Below, piece by piece: positions 40,801 through 51,386 of a DNA stretch of 64,000 nucleotides. Within the stretch, counting starts at the first letter, position 1; every line of letters starts with the position of its first letter. This DNA comes from Symbiodinium natans (Eukaryota > Sar > Dinophyceae > Suessiales > Symbiodiniaceae): contig CAJNDS010000605.1 of the NCBI GenBank assembly GCA_905221605.1, positions 1-64,000 on the forward strand. Direction: 5' to 3'. Made by a program: the position numbers and the translations under genes. The notes beneath the pieces are model-generated. The model was not told the origin of the DNA and made no database searches. It saw nothing but the letters and a program-made list of their open reading frames with translations.

Positions 40801-40869
40801 GCCATCGCAGCTCTCGCCAGGCCGCTCCGAGGATGGTGGCGAGCTGATGCAGGGCACCCTGAGACCTGA
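40801..40869 (+). CDS. Candidate exon (AIAALARPLRGWWRADAGHP)
   Basis: The acceptor is TCCCTCTGACCTGCAG with a good pyrimidine tract; 22 codons are open to TGA. A TTTAGGG array starts at 40,907. Confidence 0.5.
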   Translation, partial: AIAALARPLRGWWRADAGHPET

Positions 40870-40906
40870 AAGGGCAATTTTTCCATGAAGGTTTCTTCAG
40901 TGTTGA

Positions 40907-40992
40907 GGGTTTAGGGTTTAGGGTTTGGGTCTAGGGTCTAGGGTCTAGGGTCTAGGGTTTAGGGTTTAGGGTTTAGGGTTTAGGGTTTAGGG
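40907..40992 (+). repeat. TTTAGGG array with a block of GTCTAGG units
   Basis: Four TCTAGGG units stand together inside TTTAGGG units. Confidence 0.9.
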
Positions 40993-40999
40993 TACCCTA

Positions 41000-42050
41000 A
41001 AGGGACTGTTCAGAAGGGTAGCCCAATATTTCGGAAGCCCCAAACGGTTTTACGGAACCATCCCCGAAGCACATCGGGGGTAGGGAGGTTCAGGGTCTCC
41101 ATGGTTTAGTGATGAGAGCTACGTAGGGCCTGTGGTTTCGAAACTGCAGATTCTCGGAAATTAGGGGGATAAAGCGCAGAAACAGCGCTGCACAAGAGAG
41201 CCGTAGTTCCAAATCAGGGTACCCTGGATGTCTTAAAGCTCAGGCTATCATTTCTTCGCAGAGGGTACCCTGAACTTAAACCATCCTTTATGGCAAGGCC
41301 CGAACCAAGCCAAAACCAGGATTAAGTTATGGAAGGCCCGTTCCCTTAGAATTGCGAAGATTTGCGATTGTAAGTGGCTCAACGTCTTAAGTTCAAAGAT
41401 CCACGAGGGGCTCGCTTTCTTCGTTTCCTGGCCTCGGAGGGATAGGACTCAATGCAAAGCTAGCCCTGGATTTTGTGAATTCACTGTCCAGGCCCCGACA
41501 TTGCGGCCCCCCAAGACTGCAGATCCCAGGGTTCAAACCCAAGCTGGTAACTTCTTACGACCAGAGGCCACCTGCGACAAGAACATACCGAGATTTTCGA
41601 AGTTAGTGCTGTACGTCTTTGTTCTCCTCGCACAGTTAGGTGTCACCTCTCTGCCGAGCCAGTCAATATCTTAAACGAACTGTTCTCTGACAAAGTGCTG
41701 TCGCTTTACCCCTTACACCCTACACACAGTCTCTTAACGGGGTGATAACTGAAACTGGTTCTTAGTAGGGAATGAGGGAAGTAGGTACCTTAAATCCCCC
41801 TATACGACCCCTTAGGGATTAATCACGATACCAAGAATACCAAGACAAGGCACCTACTGCAACATCTTTTGTGACTGCCGAGGCTGCTGGAGGAGTGCCT
41901 ATTGCTGCGCTTACACAGTTCAAAGGCGCGCGTCTCTCCCTCACTCTCCTTTCGCTCGCAGTTGATGGTGTTTGGGGGCTAAGGCTTAGGGTTGAGGATT
42001 TTGAGGTGCAGCGATAAGATTTGGGGTTTTGAGTTTAGGTTCGGGTCGGC
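41000..42050. other. Unique sequence without heptamers, no gene recognised
   Basis: This is the longest stretch of the right-hand region almost free of telomere-like words. Both strands have frequent stops. A possible short exon ends CCAAGCTG|GTAACT near 41,549, without a convincing acceptor. Confidence 0.4.
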
Positions 42051-42054
42051 TGTC

Positions 42055-42300
42055 GCTCTCTCCTCCTCCCTTCCGCCTCCCCGTCCCCCTCCCCTTCCCC
42101 CTCCCCCTCCCGTTCCCCCTCCCCTGCCCCCCCCCCCTTCCCCCTCCCCTTTCCCTCTCCCCTTCCCCTCCCCTTCCCCCTCCTCCTACCCCTCCCTTTC
42201 TCGCTCCCTCTCCCTTTCCCTCTCCCTTTCCCTCTCCCTCTCCCTTTCGCTCTTCCTTTCACTCTCCCTTTCACTCTCCCTCTCCTCTCCCTCCCTCTCC
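42055..42300 (+). repeat. Polypyrimidine tract (CCCTCTCC-type), about 245 bp
   Basis: The + strand is almost only C and T from 42,055 to 42,300, with CCCCTTCCC grading into CTCCCTTT units. The long frames across it on either strand encode only SPLP or GEREGKG repeats and are not genes. Confidence 0.9.
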
Positions 42301-42789
42301 GTCTTGTTGGGGTTTGAGTCTTGGGGCTTGAGGGAGTAGGATTTTCTGAATGAACGTCCCTTGAACTGAACTCTGAACCTAGCATCGTGCAAGCCCTATC
42401 CGCCCTATCCTTCCCTCCCCTCCAGACTCCAGACCATTCTGAGTGCTCTACCCGATTTTGGGTTGCGGACAAATGCCCATAGAGGTGAAGTGATCCCGCT
42501 AACCCCAAACACTACATAGCGGGAACAGTAAGCCCTGTATACGTTTATGTCATATTTTACATACACACGCCAGCCTCCAAATCCTAAACCCCAAACCCTG
42601 GTTTGAACCTCTAGCCCGAAACCCTAAACCCTGAACCCTGAACCACAAACCCTAAGCCCTCAACCCCAAACCCCAAACCCTATACACAAAACCCCAAACC
42701 TAAACCCTAAACCCCAAACCCTAAACCCCAAACCCTAAACCCTAGACCCCAAACCCCAGACCCTAAAGCCCAAGCCCGCAAGCCTCGAG

Positions 42790-42866
42790 GGCAACTTCCT
42801 CGTGGCTTCGCAGCAGACGCCGGGACCAGGGGGCGCGCCACCTACACCGGGATCAGACTTTTGCAC
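42790..42866 (+). CDS. Candidate exon (GNFLVASQQTPGPGGAPPTP)
   Basis: It starts after CCTCGAG following degenerate CCCTAAA units and is open up to the TTTAGGG array at 42,868. Confidence 0.4.
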
Positions 42867-42917
42867 TTAGGGTTTAGGGTTTAGGGTTTAGGGTTTAGGG
42901 TTTAGGGTTTAGGGTCG
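42866..42917 (+). repeat. TTTAGGG array
   Basis: Seven units right of the exon island at 42,790. Confidence 0.9.
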
Positions 42918-43446
42918 ATAAGGCTAGAGGATTTGTGAGCTTATGGGTTGTAGGGTTTTGGGCTTAGGGGGCTTACAGGGTGTGGGGTTTAGAGTTCAGA
43001 GTTTGAGGTTTGGGGTTTTGGGGTTTCAGGGTCAAGTGTTTTAGGTCTGGGGTTTTAGGTGTTAGGGTTGTATGGTTTACGGTTTGGGGTCTTGGGTTGG
43101 GGGCTTTAGTTAAGGGTTTAAGGTTTTGGGGCTGTGGGGTTTCGGTTTTGGGTTCTAGGGATTCAGGGTTTAGGGTTTGCGGGTTTTTGCTCTTGGGGCT
43201 TTAGGTTGAGGCTTTAGGGTTTTAGGGTTTTGGGTTTTGAAGGGGCTTCAGAGTTTGGGGTTTTAGGGTTTTGGGGTTTTGTGATTTTGGGGTTTACGGC
43301 TTTAGGATTTTACCCTCAACCCTCAACCCTAAACCCTAAACCTAAACCCTAAACCCTTAACCCTAAGGGTTTAGGGTCTAATGAGGAGCAGTCGATCTTG
43401 GCTTTGCTGGGTCTGAGGTTGACTTGGGATCTCCGGCACGGCTCTC

Positions 43447-43527
43447 TTTAGGGTTCGGGGTTTGGGGTTTAGGGTTTAGGGTTTAGGGTTTAGGGTTTAG
43501 GGTTTAGGGTTTAGGGTTTAGGGTTAC
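43447..43527 (+). repeat. TTTAGGG array
   Basis: About eleven units after an island at 43,380-43,448 that is open on the + strand (EEQSILALLGLRLTWDLRHG) but lacks clear splice sites. Confidence 0.9.
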
Positions 43528-43790
43528 TCTGTAGGAAGTGTCGTTTCGGTTCCTTGCCGGCATTGGGACATAACCGGCCCTCAGCAGAGTCCATGCGGCC
43601 CAAACCCCGAAGCCTCCACTTCGGCCCTAGGCCTTGAACCCTTGAATGCTACACCCTCTGAATTCAAATTAACCTTACACTCCCAGCCCTACAGCTTAAA
43701 CTCGAACTCCCAAAACCCTACACCCCTAAATCCTAAAAAAACCCCGAGGCCCTAAATCCTAAACCCCGAAGCCCAAATCTTCACACCAAG

Positions 43791-43827
43791 GCGAAGAGAG
43801 CAAGTGGTCGCTGTTGGGTGCAGCAAG
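43791..43827 (+). CDS. Candidate exon (AKRASGRCWVQQ)
   Basis: The acceptor is TCTTCACACCAAG, then 37 open nt, then the donor CAAG|GTAGGG. Confidence 0.45.
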
Positions 43828-44482
43828 GTAGGGATGCGCCGGTCAAATGGTGTGGGGTTTGTGGGGTTTCGGATTTAGGGTGTCGGGGATTAGGGATTAG
43901 GGTCTAGGGTTTGGGGTTTAGGGTCCGGGGTTTGGGGGTCTAGGGTTTAGGGTGTAGTGGGTAAAATGGTTTCAGGGGTTTAAGGGTTTGGTGATTTTGC
44001 TGTGGTGTGCTTTGGCACTTGAAAGTTAGCCCTGTCTCCTCTCTGCCATACTCCCTAAACCAAGCCAACTTGAAACCCTAAACCCTAAACCTCAAACCCG
44101 GAAACCTTAAAACCCGAAGTTGAGAGCCAAGCCCAAAACCTAAACGCCTCAACCCGAAAGCCTAGACCGAAAAGCCTGAACCCTGAAGCCCGAAACCTCG
44201 ACCTCAGGGGATCCCCTGGTTCTGAGGTCACCTCTTCGTCAAGAGCTATCCAAGGCTTCCAATTCGGATTTAGGGTTTAGGATTTAAGGTTTAAAGGGTT
44301 TAGGGTTTAGGGTTTAAGGGTTTAGGGGTTAAGGCTAAGGGTTAAGGGTTTAGGGTTTAGGATTAGGGTTTAGAGTTTAGGGTTTGGGCTTTAATTAGGG
44401 TTTAGGGTTTAGGATTTGGGGTTTAGGGTGGCCTCAAGGAGCTTTCGGGCTTTCTAGGTGACCTCTCATGTTCGCTCGACAG

Positions 44483-44554
44483 GAAGGTGCAGGAAGATGG
44501 GTACTTTCCGGAGGTGCGCCTGAAGAATGGCGAGGACCTACCGGGCTTCTCAAG
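44483..44554 (+). CDS. Candidate exon (KVQEDGYFPEVRLKNGEDLP)
   Basis: The acceptor is GTTCGCTCGACAG and the donor is CTCAAG|GTTGTA. Two frames are open; the one quoted gives the more normal protein. Confidence 0.5.
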
Positions 44555-44618
44555 GTTGTACAGCTGCTTGGGATTAGGGTTTGGGGTTTAGGGTTTAGGG
44601 TTTAGGGCTTCGGCCCAG

Positions 44619-44732
44619 CCAGCTACTCCAAAGAGCTGGAGTATGGAATTGTTTGGGTGGGCTTCCCAGCTGTTCAAGCAGAGTCCTGTAGCGCAGGCTA
44701 TTTGAGTCTCCAGATTCTGCTGCACGCAGATG
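44619..44732 (+). CDS. Candidate exon (SYSKELEYGIVWVGFPAVQA...)
   Basis: It follows CTTCGGCCCAG and is open for about 38 codons, then GATGCT|GTCAAC. Array order is reversed here (G-strand left, C-strand right). The minus strand is open too, so strand is less certain. Confidence 0.35.
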
Positions 44733-45293
44733 CTGTCAACCCTAAAGACCCCAAAACCCCCAAACCCACCAAAAACCCCTAAAAGCCTACAACCCTCAAG
44801 CTCGACAACCCCCAAAACCTCACACAACACAAAGAAAAGCAAAAACAACCTTACAACCCTGCAGCCCCAAAACCCGAAGCCCTAAACCGAAACCCCTACA
44901 CCCGGCTCGAGGAAGAGGTTCACGTTCCGATTTGACGGCCTAGGGTTTTAGGGTTTAGGGTTTAGGGTTTAGGGGTTTCGGGCTAGAAGGTTAAGGGTCG
45001 GTTTAGTGGTTACACATCATTGTTTTCTCGACCAGACAGGCATGAGTTTGTTCCCGAGTCCTAGAGCCTTGAACCCGATTTGAAGGCAGCCGGCACAACT
45101 ACATCCACAGGCCAAAGCTAGCTTCAGCGCATTTTTGTCGGCATATATAGCCCTTTGAGGAATGATACCTTAAACCCTATACCTTCAACCCTCACACCCT
45201 GAACTCTAAACCCTATAACCTCAAACCCTAGACCCTAAACCCTAAACCCAAAACCCATTCGGAACTCGAACTACTTCTCAATTCTCATTGAAG

Positions 45294-45375
45294 AGCCTGT
45301 GAAAGAGGACCCTGTGGTCGCGATACGCCGAACTGTTTCAGAGCATCTCCGTCTGTCGCAGGCTGCGAAAAATGG
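45294..45375 (+). CDS. Candidate exon (PVKEDPVVAIRRTVSEHLRL...)
   Basis: The acceptor is ACTTCTCAATTCTCATTGAAG with a pyrimidine-rich lead. It is open to GCGAAAAATGG before GGGTTTAGTG repeats. Its end lies inside a tandem duplication. Confidence 0.5.
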
Positions 45376-45514
45376 AGGGTTTAGTGTTTAGGGCTTAGGG
45401 CTTTAGAGGTTCTGAGGTTTAAAGGGTTTCGGGTTAGGCTGCAAAACATGAAGGGTTTAGTGTTTAGGGCTTAGGGTTTTAGAGGTTCTGAGGTTTTAAG
45501 GGGGTTTCGGGTTT
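45361..45514 (+). repeat. Tandem duplication (about 76 bp) of an exon/intron junction
   Basis: GGCTGCGAAAAATGGAGGGT at 45,361 and GGCTGCAAAACATGAAGGGT at 45,438 both continue with TTAGTGTTTAGGGCTTAGGG, then TTTAGAGGTTCTGAGGTTT and a GGGTTTCGGGTT end. Confidence 0.8.
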
Positions 45515-46010
45515 GAGGGTTTGGGGTCGCTGAATCAGCGATCCGCCCGGAGCTTGCTCACGAGGCGATGCCTTGTTGGGGAGATTTCGGTTTCGAGCTG
45601 CGGTGTGGAGATCTCAGTTCACCAGGCAATGCCCATGTGCATCCACTTTGGCGAACGACTCCTGGAGGCCATATTTAGGGTTTAGGGCTGAGGGGGTTGA
45701 GGGTTGAGGGTTTTAGCCTTTCCAGTTTCAGATTTCAGATTTGTGGGTTTAAGTATCCCCCTGAAGGGCTGCTCACAAAGTCTTGGCAAGTTCCGTGGGA
45801 TCTGGGCTCCCGAACGTTGTTGTAGTAGGAATTTCTCGGGGTGGCAGGGAGGTGTGTAAGTGCAAGTGATTTGTGTGACCCTACTCATGAGCAGTACCCA
45901 TGAACCTTCAGGTAGGGTGTGCAGAAGAGATGTGGCTCAGTCTTGAGGGAGTGCGGCTAGGTTTCAGCCGAAAAACCGCTGTAAACTGCAAAATAAAGAC
46001 ACATACCTCC
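45515..46010. other. Unique sequence, no gene called
   Basis: Few heptamers. A minus-strand frame at 45,682-45,888 has no splice context and ends in heptamer translation. Confidence 0.35.
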
Positions 46011-46013
46011 CTA

Positions 46014-46082
46014 AACCCTAAACTCTAAACCCTAAACCCTAAACCCTAAACCCTAAACCCTAAACCCTAAACCCTAAACCCT
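46014..46082 (-). repeat. CCCTAAA array
   Basis: About ten units leading into the acceptor of the next exon. Confidence 0.95.
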
Positions 46083-46096
46083 GTGCTCTCCCGAAG

Positions 46097-46196
46097 TTCG
46101 CCAAAGCAACTCCGGCAGGAACAGCGGGATCCGCAATCTCTGGCCAAGCTGGTCGTGCGCCAGGCGCAGTGGGCGGAAACCCTGAAACCTTCCTAA
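46097..46196 (+). CDS. Candidate terminal exon (SPKQLRQEQRDPQSLAKLVV...)
   Basis: The acceptor is GTGCTCTCCCGAAG; 32 codons are open to TAA at 46,194-46,196. Confidence 0.45.
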
Positions 46197-46843
46197 GCCC
46201 TCCTAAACTCTCCTAAACCTAAATCCCAAACTAGAAACTACTATTCAAGAACCCCTGCAAAAATATCGAATCAACAGCTTTTCCTACGTTGCCCTAGTTA
46301 GAAGAATATTTTGCTTTTTTCGGGGTCTTCTCAAAATAGCAGAAAAACCCAAGGAATCCTCAGCCCTACGAAGACCTAAGCCCTCGGCCCCCCAGTGCGC
46401 TGCGATTCTTCGAGTTGGGGGAGTTTTTTGGGCCCCGTGTGTAAGTAGTAAAGGGTTTTAGGGTATAAGGTGTATGTACAGCCTTAGGGTCTCGTCCCTG
46501 TGAAGTTAGCGTCTTAGGTCTTATGAATCGGGGTTTAGGGTTTGGGGTTTAGGGTTTGGGGCTTACAAGCTTAGAAGCCCCGAGATTCTAGGGTTTGGGG
46601 ACACCTACCCCGGAGTTCCCCGGCAAGGGCTTATTCGAAACTATAAACCCCATACTCCTTAAACCCAAACTTTAGAAATACAGCACCATGGACACCCCAA
46701 GGCGAAAGGCCCCCAAAAACCCTAAACCCTCTCCGGTGTATGGTAGTACCCTAAACGCTAAGCCCTAAACCCTGAACCCTGAACCCTAAACCCTAAACCC
46801 TAAACCCTAAACCCGAAACCCGAAACCCTAAACCCCAGCACAG

Positions 46844-46922
46844 GGGAGCGGAGCCCAGGTCGTGGATGTGCAGCTCGGTTCGCCCAACGTGCGCATGCTG
46901 CCTGGGGCCTTCACCACCGAGG
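46844..46922 (+). CDS. Candidate exon (GSGAQVVDVQLGSPNVRMLP...)
   Basis: The acceptor is CCCCAGCACAG and the donor is ACCGAGG|GTGTTTAGGG; 26 codons are open. The hydrophobic alternation suggests beta strands. Clean arrays lie on both sides (C-strand 46,760-46,835; G-strand 46,924-46,990). Confidence 0.55.
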
Positions 46923-46923
46923 G

Positions 46924-46990
46924 TGTTTAGGGTTTAGGGTTTAGGGTTTAGGGTATAGGGTTTAGGGTTTAGGGTTTAGGGTTTAGGGGA
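46924..46990 (+). repeat. TTTAGGG array at an intron start
   Basis: Nine units, one of them TATAGGG. Confidence 0.95.
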
Positions 46991-47219
46991 GCATGGGCTT
47001 AGGACTTATTAGAGTTTAGGGTTTAGGGGATTTATCGGGCTCACTAGGGATTATCGGGAGTAGGGACGAGTAGATGAGTAAGGTGTCTTGGGCTTCTGTT
47101 TTTTTTCAGGGTTTGCAGGGCTTACCGAGTGATTTGAAAGTATGCCGGACAACTTCCGAGGAAACGGTTCTTGGCCCAAGCTGCTGAACTCATTGCAGCC
47201 TATTGGGTTTCGGGTTTGG

Positions 47220-47275
47220 GAAATACTTGGAGGTTCATGGTACTTTTTTTTTGTATATTTATAAGTACAAAGGGG
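47220..47275. mobile_element. Partial MITE-like element, family 1, left end only
   Basis: ATACTTGGAGGTTCATGGTA matches the left end at 18,722 for 18 of 20 bases or more; a T-run follows and no right end is visible. Confidence 0.45.
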
Positions 47276-47527
47276 ACTATCAAGGCATCATTCTGCAGTT
47301 GTGGCCTTCTGGAGATATTGGAGGGCGGCGCAGTCGATGTGAGGAATCCCCAAATCTCCAGCTCCCCGAGCTATACCAGACACCCCATAAACTTAACTCC
47401 ACACCCCTAAGCCCTAGAAACCTAAGCCCTAAGCCCCCTAAACCCTAAACCCTAAACCCTAAACCCTATGAAACCTAAGCCCTAAGCCCCCTAAACACCT
47501 AAACCCACAACTAACCTCCATGCCCAG

Positions 47528-47597
47528 GTGCTGCTTGATGATGCCTGGCATGGAGGCGGAGGCCGAGGCACGGGAAGTTGCAGAGCTACGCCTCTAG
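47528..47597 (+). CDS. Candidate exon (CCLMMPGMEAEAEAREVAEL)
   Basis: The acceptor is ACCTCCATGCCCAG; it is open to TAG at 47,595-47,597, which merges into TAGGG repeats. Confidence 0.4.
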
Positions 47598-48103
47598 GGT
47601 TAGGGTTTAGGGTTTCGGGTTTCGGGTTTAGGGTTTAGGGTTTAGGGTTTAGGGTTTAGGGAGACCTCCAGCTCCAGCTAGTTGTCCAGAGTTGCGTCGA
47701 CCTCCGCACCGAAGCACCCCTCTTCGTCCCAGCCCAGTGAGTTTAGGGTTTAGGCTTTTGAGTTTAGGGTTGGGGTTTAGGGTTTTGGGCTTACTCGGTT
47801 TAGGGTTTGGGCGTTGTCGTGTTCTCGTTTACTCGTCTGAAGACGCAGCGAAACTGACTGTGTTTGCGAGGAGGAAGTCGGGTTAATTCCAGGGGCAACC
47901 GCGCCCAGCGAGTGTAGCAGCGTTTCCTCCAAAACGTCACCAATCCTGAGCCCTATCAGCTCTAAGCAACCTATATATATATAATATACCAACCTTATAA
48001 ACCCTATAAGCCCCATAAACCGCATAAACCCTAAACCCTGTAAACCCTTAACTCTGTATAGCCGGCGCCCTAACCCGAAGTGCCTCAATACATCTTCGGG
48101 AAG

Positions 48104-48175
48104 GCCCTGGGCATCAAACCTCGGTCGAGCGGGGGCAAGAGCGACGTCGACGAAGAGGAGCACGGTTCAGCTGGG
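48104..48175 (+). CDS. Candidate 72-nt exon (ALGIKPRSSGGKSDVDEEEH...)
   Basis: The acceptor is CATCTTCGGGAAG; 24 codons are open in phase 0; the donor is GGG|GTAGG. It has an acidic, kinase-site-like tail (KSDVDEEEH). Its first 20 nt recur at 49,451. Confidence 0.5.
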
Positions 48176-48769
48176 GTAGGTTAGGGTTTCGGGTGCAGGG
48201 TTTGCAGCAAATGCTAGAATCCTAGCCCACCCTGAGCTATGAACCCTTTGGTGTCCTTTGGCCCGAATACACGCTTCTCAGGCGCATGGGCTGGCGTGCC
48301 CTGGTTGTACGGGTTAAGGGCATCGGATTCTATCCCTGTAATTCCTAAACCTTCCATCTCAATGCGCAATTAGGGATTTTAATCCTCAACCCTAAACCGA
48401 AACCCTAAACTCTAAACCCTAAACCCTAAACCCAGCCAGTCCCAGACTCAGTAGGGCCAGGGCTTGATACGTAGCCTGAAGCTGAGCGCCTGCACGGCTC
48501 AAACTTGTGGTGTGAGGGTCAGTGCTCCAAATCATGGTGTGTGTTTGGGGTAGCCTAAATAAGAATAAGAGGTGCCACCTCAAAATAAGGACCCCGCAAA
48601 GGAAACATATCTTCGAGAAATCATGAGAGTGCTTAGGATTTAGAACATCGTGGTGTTTGGGATTTAGGGCTTTTCGGGTAATGTTTAGGATGTAAGGCTG
48701 TAGTTGAGGGTTTAGGATTTGGGTGGTTTTGGGGGGTCGCAAGGACGTTTGGGGTTTAGTGTCTTTGGT

Positions 48770-48905
48770 ATGTCAGTCGGCAATGGGGTGGTGGGTGGAT
48801 GCACACCATGCAGGAGATTGAAGTCCATGCGTTGATGCAAGAGCTCGTGGAGGGGCGATGGCCTCAGGCTTCTCCAGTGTGCCCTCGAAGAAAGGGCAAA
48901 CCGCA
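48770..48905 (+). CDS. Candidate exon (MHTMQEIEVHALMQELVEGR...)
   Basis: A + strand frame is open for more than 40 codons (preceded by YVSRQWGGGW) until CCCTAAA repeats. The left boundary is not certain. The minus strand is also open. Confidence 0.35.
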
Positions 48906-49137
48906 AACCCCTAAACCCTAAAGCCTAAACCCCTAAACCCCTAAACCCCTGAACCCTGAACCCTAAACCCTAAACCCTAAACCCTAAACCCACCCACCCC
49001 TACTGTGAACTGTGGAAGTCTAGACCGGGCATTGTTTTTCAAGCAAATCATTGGGGGAGAAAAAACATGGAAGGCGTTACCGTTCGGCGTTCAATGGGGG
49101 GAAACGGATTTGCAATGTAGGGCTTTGCGCAAACATG

Positions 49138-49455
49138 GCACAAGTGACGCAGGTATCATGAGAAACGCGAGAGAATTCGCTGGATCGAGCAAAGTCTTAA
49201 CGTATAGCACAGGCGATTCAGCCATCATGACAAACGCGGGAGAATGCGCTGGGTCAAGCAGATTCTTCAATCATAGCACAAGGTACCCAGCTATCTGGAC
49301 AATCGCGGAGAACGCGTTGTGTTGGGCAGAATGCTATAAAATGCACAAGCGACTCAGTTATCATATGTTATCATAGCAACGCAGGAGAACACTCCTGAGC
49401 AGAGTCCCAATGTATAGACGGGCGACTCAGCTATCATGGTGAACACGGGAGGCCC
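49138..49455 (+). repeat. Degenerate tandem repeat, unit about 69 bp
   Basis: Five units share GCACA.GCGACTCAG.TATCAT, AACGCGGGAGAA and GC.GAGCA..TCT. Starts are near 49,138, 49,206, 49,275, 49,341 and 49,416. Confidence 0.65.
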
Positions 49456-49471
49456 TGGGCATCAAACCTCA

Positions 49472-49722
49472 GTACGTGCATCTCGTTATGCTCTCAAACA
49501 CCCCGGGGCTTCGAAGATGAACACTCGGTGCGTGCATCTCCGCGCGCTCGGTTATGGCCAGGGGCTTGGAAGATGAATACTCTGTACGTGCATCTCGGTG
49601 CCTTCGGTCGGCCAGGGGCTTCGATGATGAATTTTCCGTACATGCATTTCGGTGTGCTCGGCCAGCCAAGATGAACGTTCGGTGCGTGCATTTCGGTGTG
49701 CTCGGTTAGCCAGGGGACTCGC
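49472..49722 (+). repeat. Degenerate tandem repeat, unit about 55 bp
   Basis: Five units begin GT(A/G)CGTGCAT(C/T)TCGGTG and continue CTCGG, CCAGGGGCTTCG and AAGATGAA. Starts are 49,472, 49,528, 49,584, 49,638 and 49,682. The open frames across it reflect the repeat period. Confidence 0.75.
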
Positions 49723-50002
49723 AGATTTGATTGGCCCATGCGTTCATTTGGGAATCCAACATACATACTGGATTTCAGTTGGTTTGCCAGGGCCAGGTTG
49801 ACCCTAGCGTTCCTTCGCAATACTGAGTTTTACCCATGCTTTGGTGCTGTCCAACAAGACATTCCGCCCACAGCGTTCACTGGGGAATTCTGATTTGGTA
49901 GTGCTTTATTCGCCTTCGCTTGAACCGGTGCGTTCATTGGGGTTTAGATGTATTTGGAAGGGGTGGTTTCGACTTCCGTTGTCGCCTGTACCACCTACTC
50001 AG

Positions 50003-50087
50003 GGTGGAGCCCCGTGTTGCTGCTGGCCAAGCTCAGCTAGTTGATGCCGAAGCAAGCTGCTGGGCTGTCAAGGGGATGAGGAGCTAA
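50003..50087 (+). CDS. Candidate terminal exon (VEPRVAAGQAQLVDAEASCW...)
   Basis: The acceptor is GTACCACCTACTCAG; 27 codons are open and end GMRS-TAA at 50,085-50,087. Confidence 0.5.
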
Positions 50088-50219
50088 AGGCTCAAGCTGC
50101 TGTTTAGGGTTTAGGGTCTAGGGTTTAGGGTTTAGGGTTCAGGGTGGCTAGTTTAGGGTTTAGAGCCCAGAGCCCGAAAGCTGCCCGGACCATAAGGTGT
50201 CTCTGCCATCGCCGCGCAG

Positions 50220-50256
50220 CGCGCAGCGGCAGTTGCAGAGAAGGACTGGCAGCCAG
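50220..50256 (+). CDS. Candidate exon (RAAAVAEKDWQP)
   Basis: The acceptor is CATCGCCGCGCAG, 37 open nt follow, and the donor is CCAG|GTATTC. Confidence 0.45.
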
Positions 50257-50270
50257 GTATTCGGCAGCTT

Positions 50271-50310
50271 GTTTTTTTTTTGTTTTTTTTTTTTTGGGGG
50301 GGGGGGGGGG
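50271..50310 (+). repeat. Poly-T/poly-G junction
   Basis: Two T-runs of nine and twelve or more bases are followed by about 16 G. Length is assembly-sensitive. Confidence 0.8.
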
Positions 50311-50855
50311 CACAACATATGCCCTACAAGTACAAGCGTTTACCCGAACCTGAAACACAAAGCCCTGAACCCGGCCTTTTGCTCCCAAACTCCAGGATGC
50401 ACCAACTCCCCCCCGCCCCCAGCCCCAGACCCTAAAACCCCAAACTCCTAACCCTATGCCCTTGATTTAAGACACTATTTAAGCCTCATGAAGCCCCTAA
50501 ACCCAAAACCAGCCTTTTCGTACCCACCACCATATTACAGGGGGGCGTGGGGGGGACTTTGATTCCTAAAGCCCTAAACCCTAAATCCCACCAGGTGCAT
50601 ACGGCCATGTTTTGGGCCCGGATTCCATTCTTGCAGTGCATTTGGTCCCTGAGTAGGGCTAGTTTTTCGGAGCTACCCCGAAAGCAGGGTTTGTAGGCCA
50701 TATGCCTTAATAACAGGTCCACACCCCCAAACCCCCAACCCCCAACCCCAAACCCCAAACCGCCCAAACCCCAAACCCCAAACCAATGCACCATCCCAAC
50801 TTCAAGGTTTCACATTATGGTTTTGGATGTTCCCCCCATTTACTGACAGACTCAG

Positions 50856-50889
50856 GATCCCACGCTGATGCGCTTTCTGCACGAGGCCG
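50856..50889 (+). CDS. Candidate exon (DPTLMRFLHEA)
   Basis: The acceptor is TTTACTGACAGACTCAG, 34 open nt follow, and the donor is GCCG|GTTTGGGG. Confidence 0.45.
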
Positions 50890-51298
50890 GTTTGGGGTTT
50901 GGGGTTTAGGGTTTAGGGTTTAGGGCTTAGGGGGTTCCGGGTTTTCGGCTTTATAGGGTTCAGGGCTTAGGGGGTTCAGGGTTAGGGGAACCGGGTTCAG
51001 GGTCTGGAGTTTAGGGTTTTTAGGGCGCAGGATTTAGGAGGCTGCCAGAGCTAGGCAAGGCCTGGATGGTGGGAACGCATGGGTGTTTGTGTTGCTATGG
51101 GTGTTTTTTCGTTGGGTTTTTTGGGGGCGGGGGGCAGTGAGTGAGTGAGCTGGCCTGTGCGCACTGCAAAAGAAGCTGCCGCCCGGGGAAAACACGCATC
51201 CCTCCCTGCTGCAAACTCCCCCCAATACCTAAGCACGCCTCCGCCCCCCAACCCCCACCCCCACAGGAAAAAACAAAAATTGCATCCCGCACCGGCAC

Positions 51299-51356
51299 CC
51301 TAAACCCTAAACCCTAAACCCTAAACCCTAAACCCTAAACCCTAAACCCTAAACCC
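51299..51356 (-). repeat. CCCTAAA array
   Basis: Eight perfect units, left of the exon at 51,387. Confidence 0.95.
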
Positions 51357-51386
51357 CCCAAACCTCCAAACCCGCAAACCCCCGAG

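Noticed and set aside
41992-42508. Frames encoding Ser/Leu/Pro or Gly/Arg/Glu repeats
   Set aside because: They arise from the polypyrimidine tract and are open on both strands.
24130-50100. GGCTCAAG words as dinoflagellate spliced-leader relics
   Set aside because: Only the last eight bases match at scattered places (for example 50,085); the upstream CCATTTT part is missing.
48540-50800. Minus-strand frames over the satellite and heptamer regions
   Set aside because: They follow the repeat periods and contain NPKP/LNPK residues derived from heptamers.
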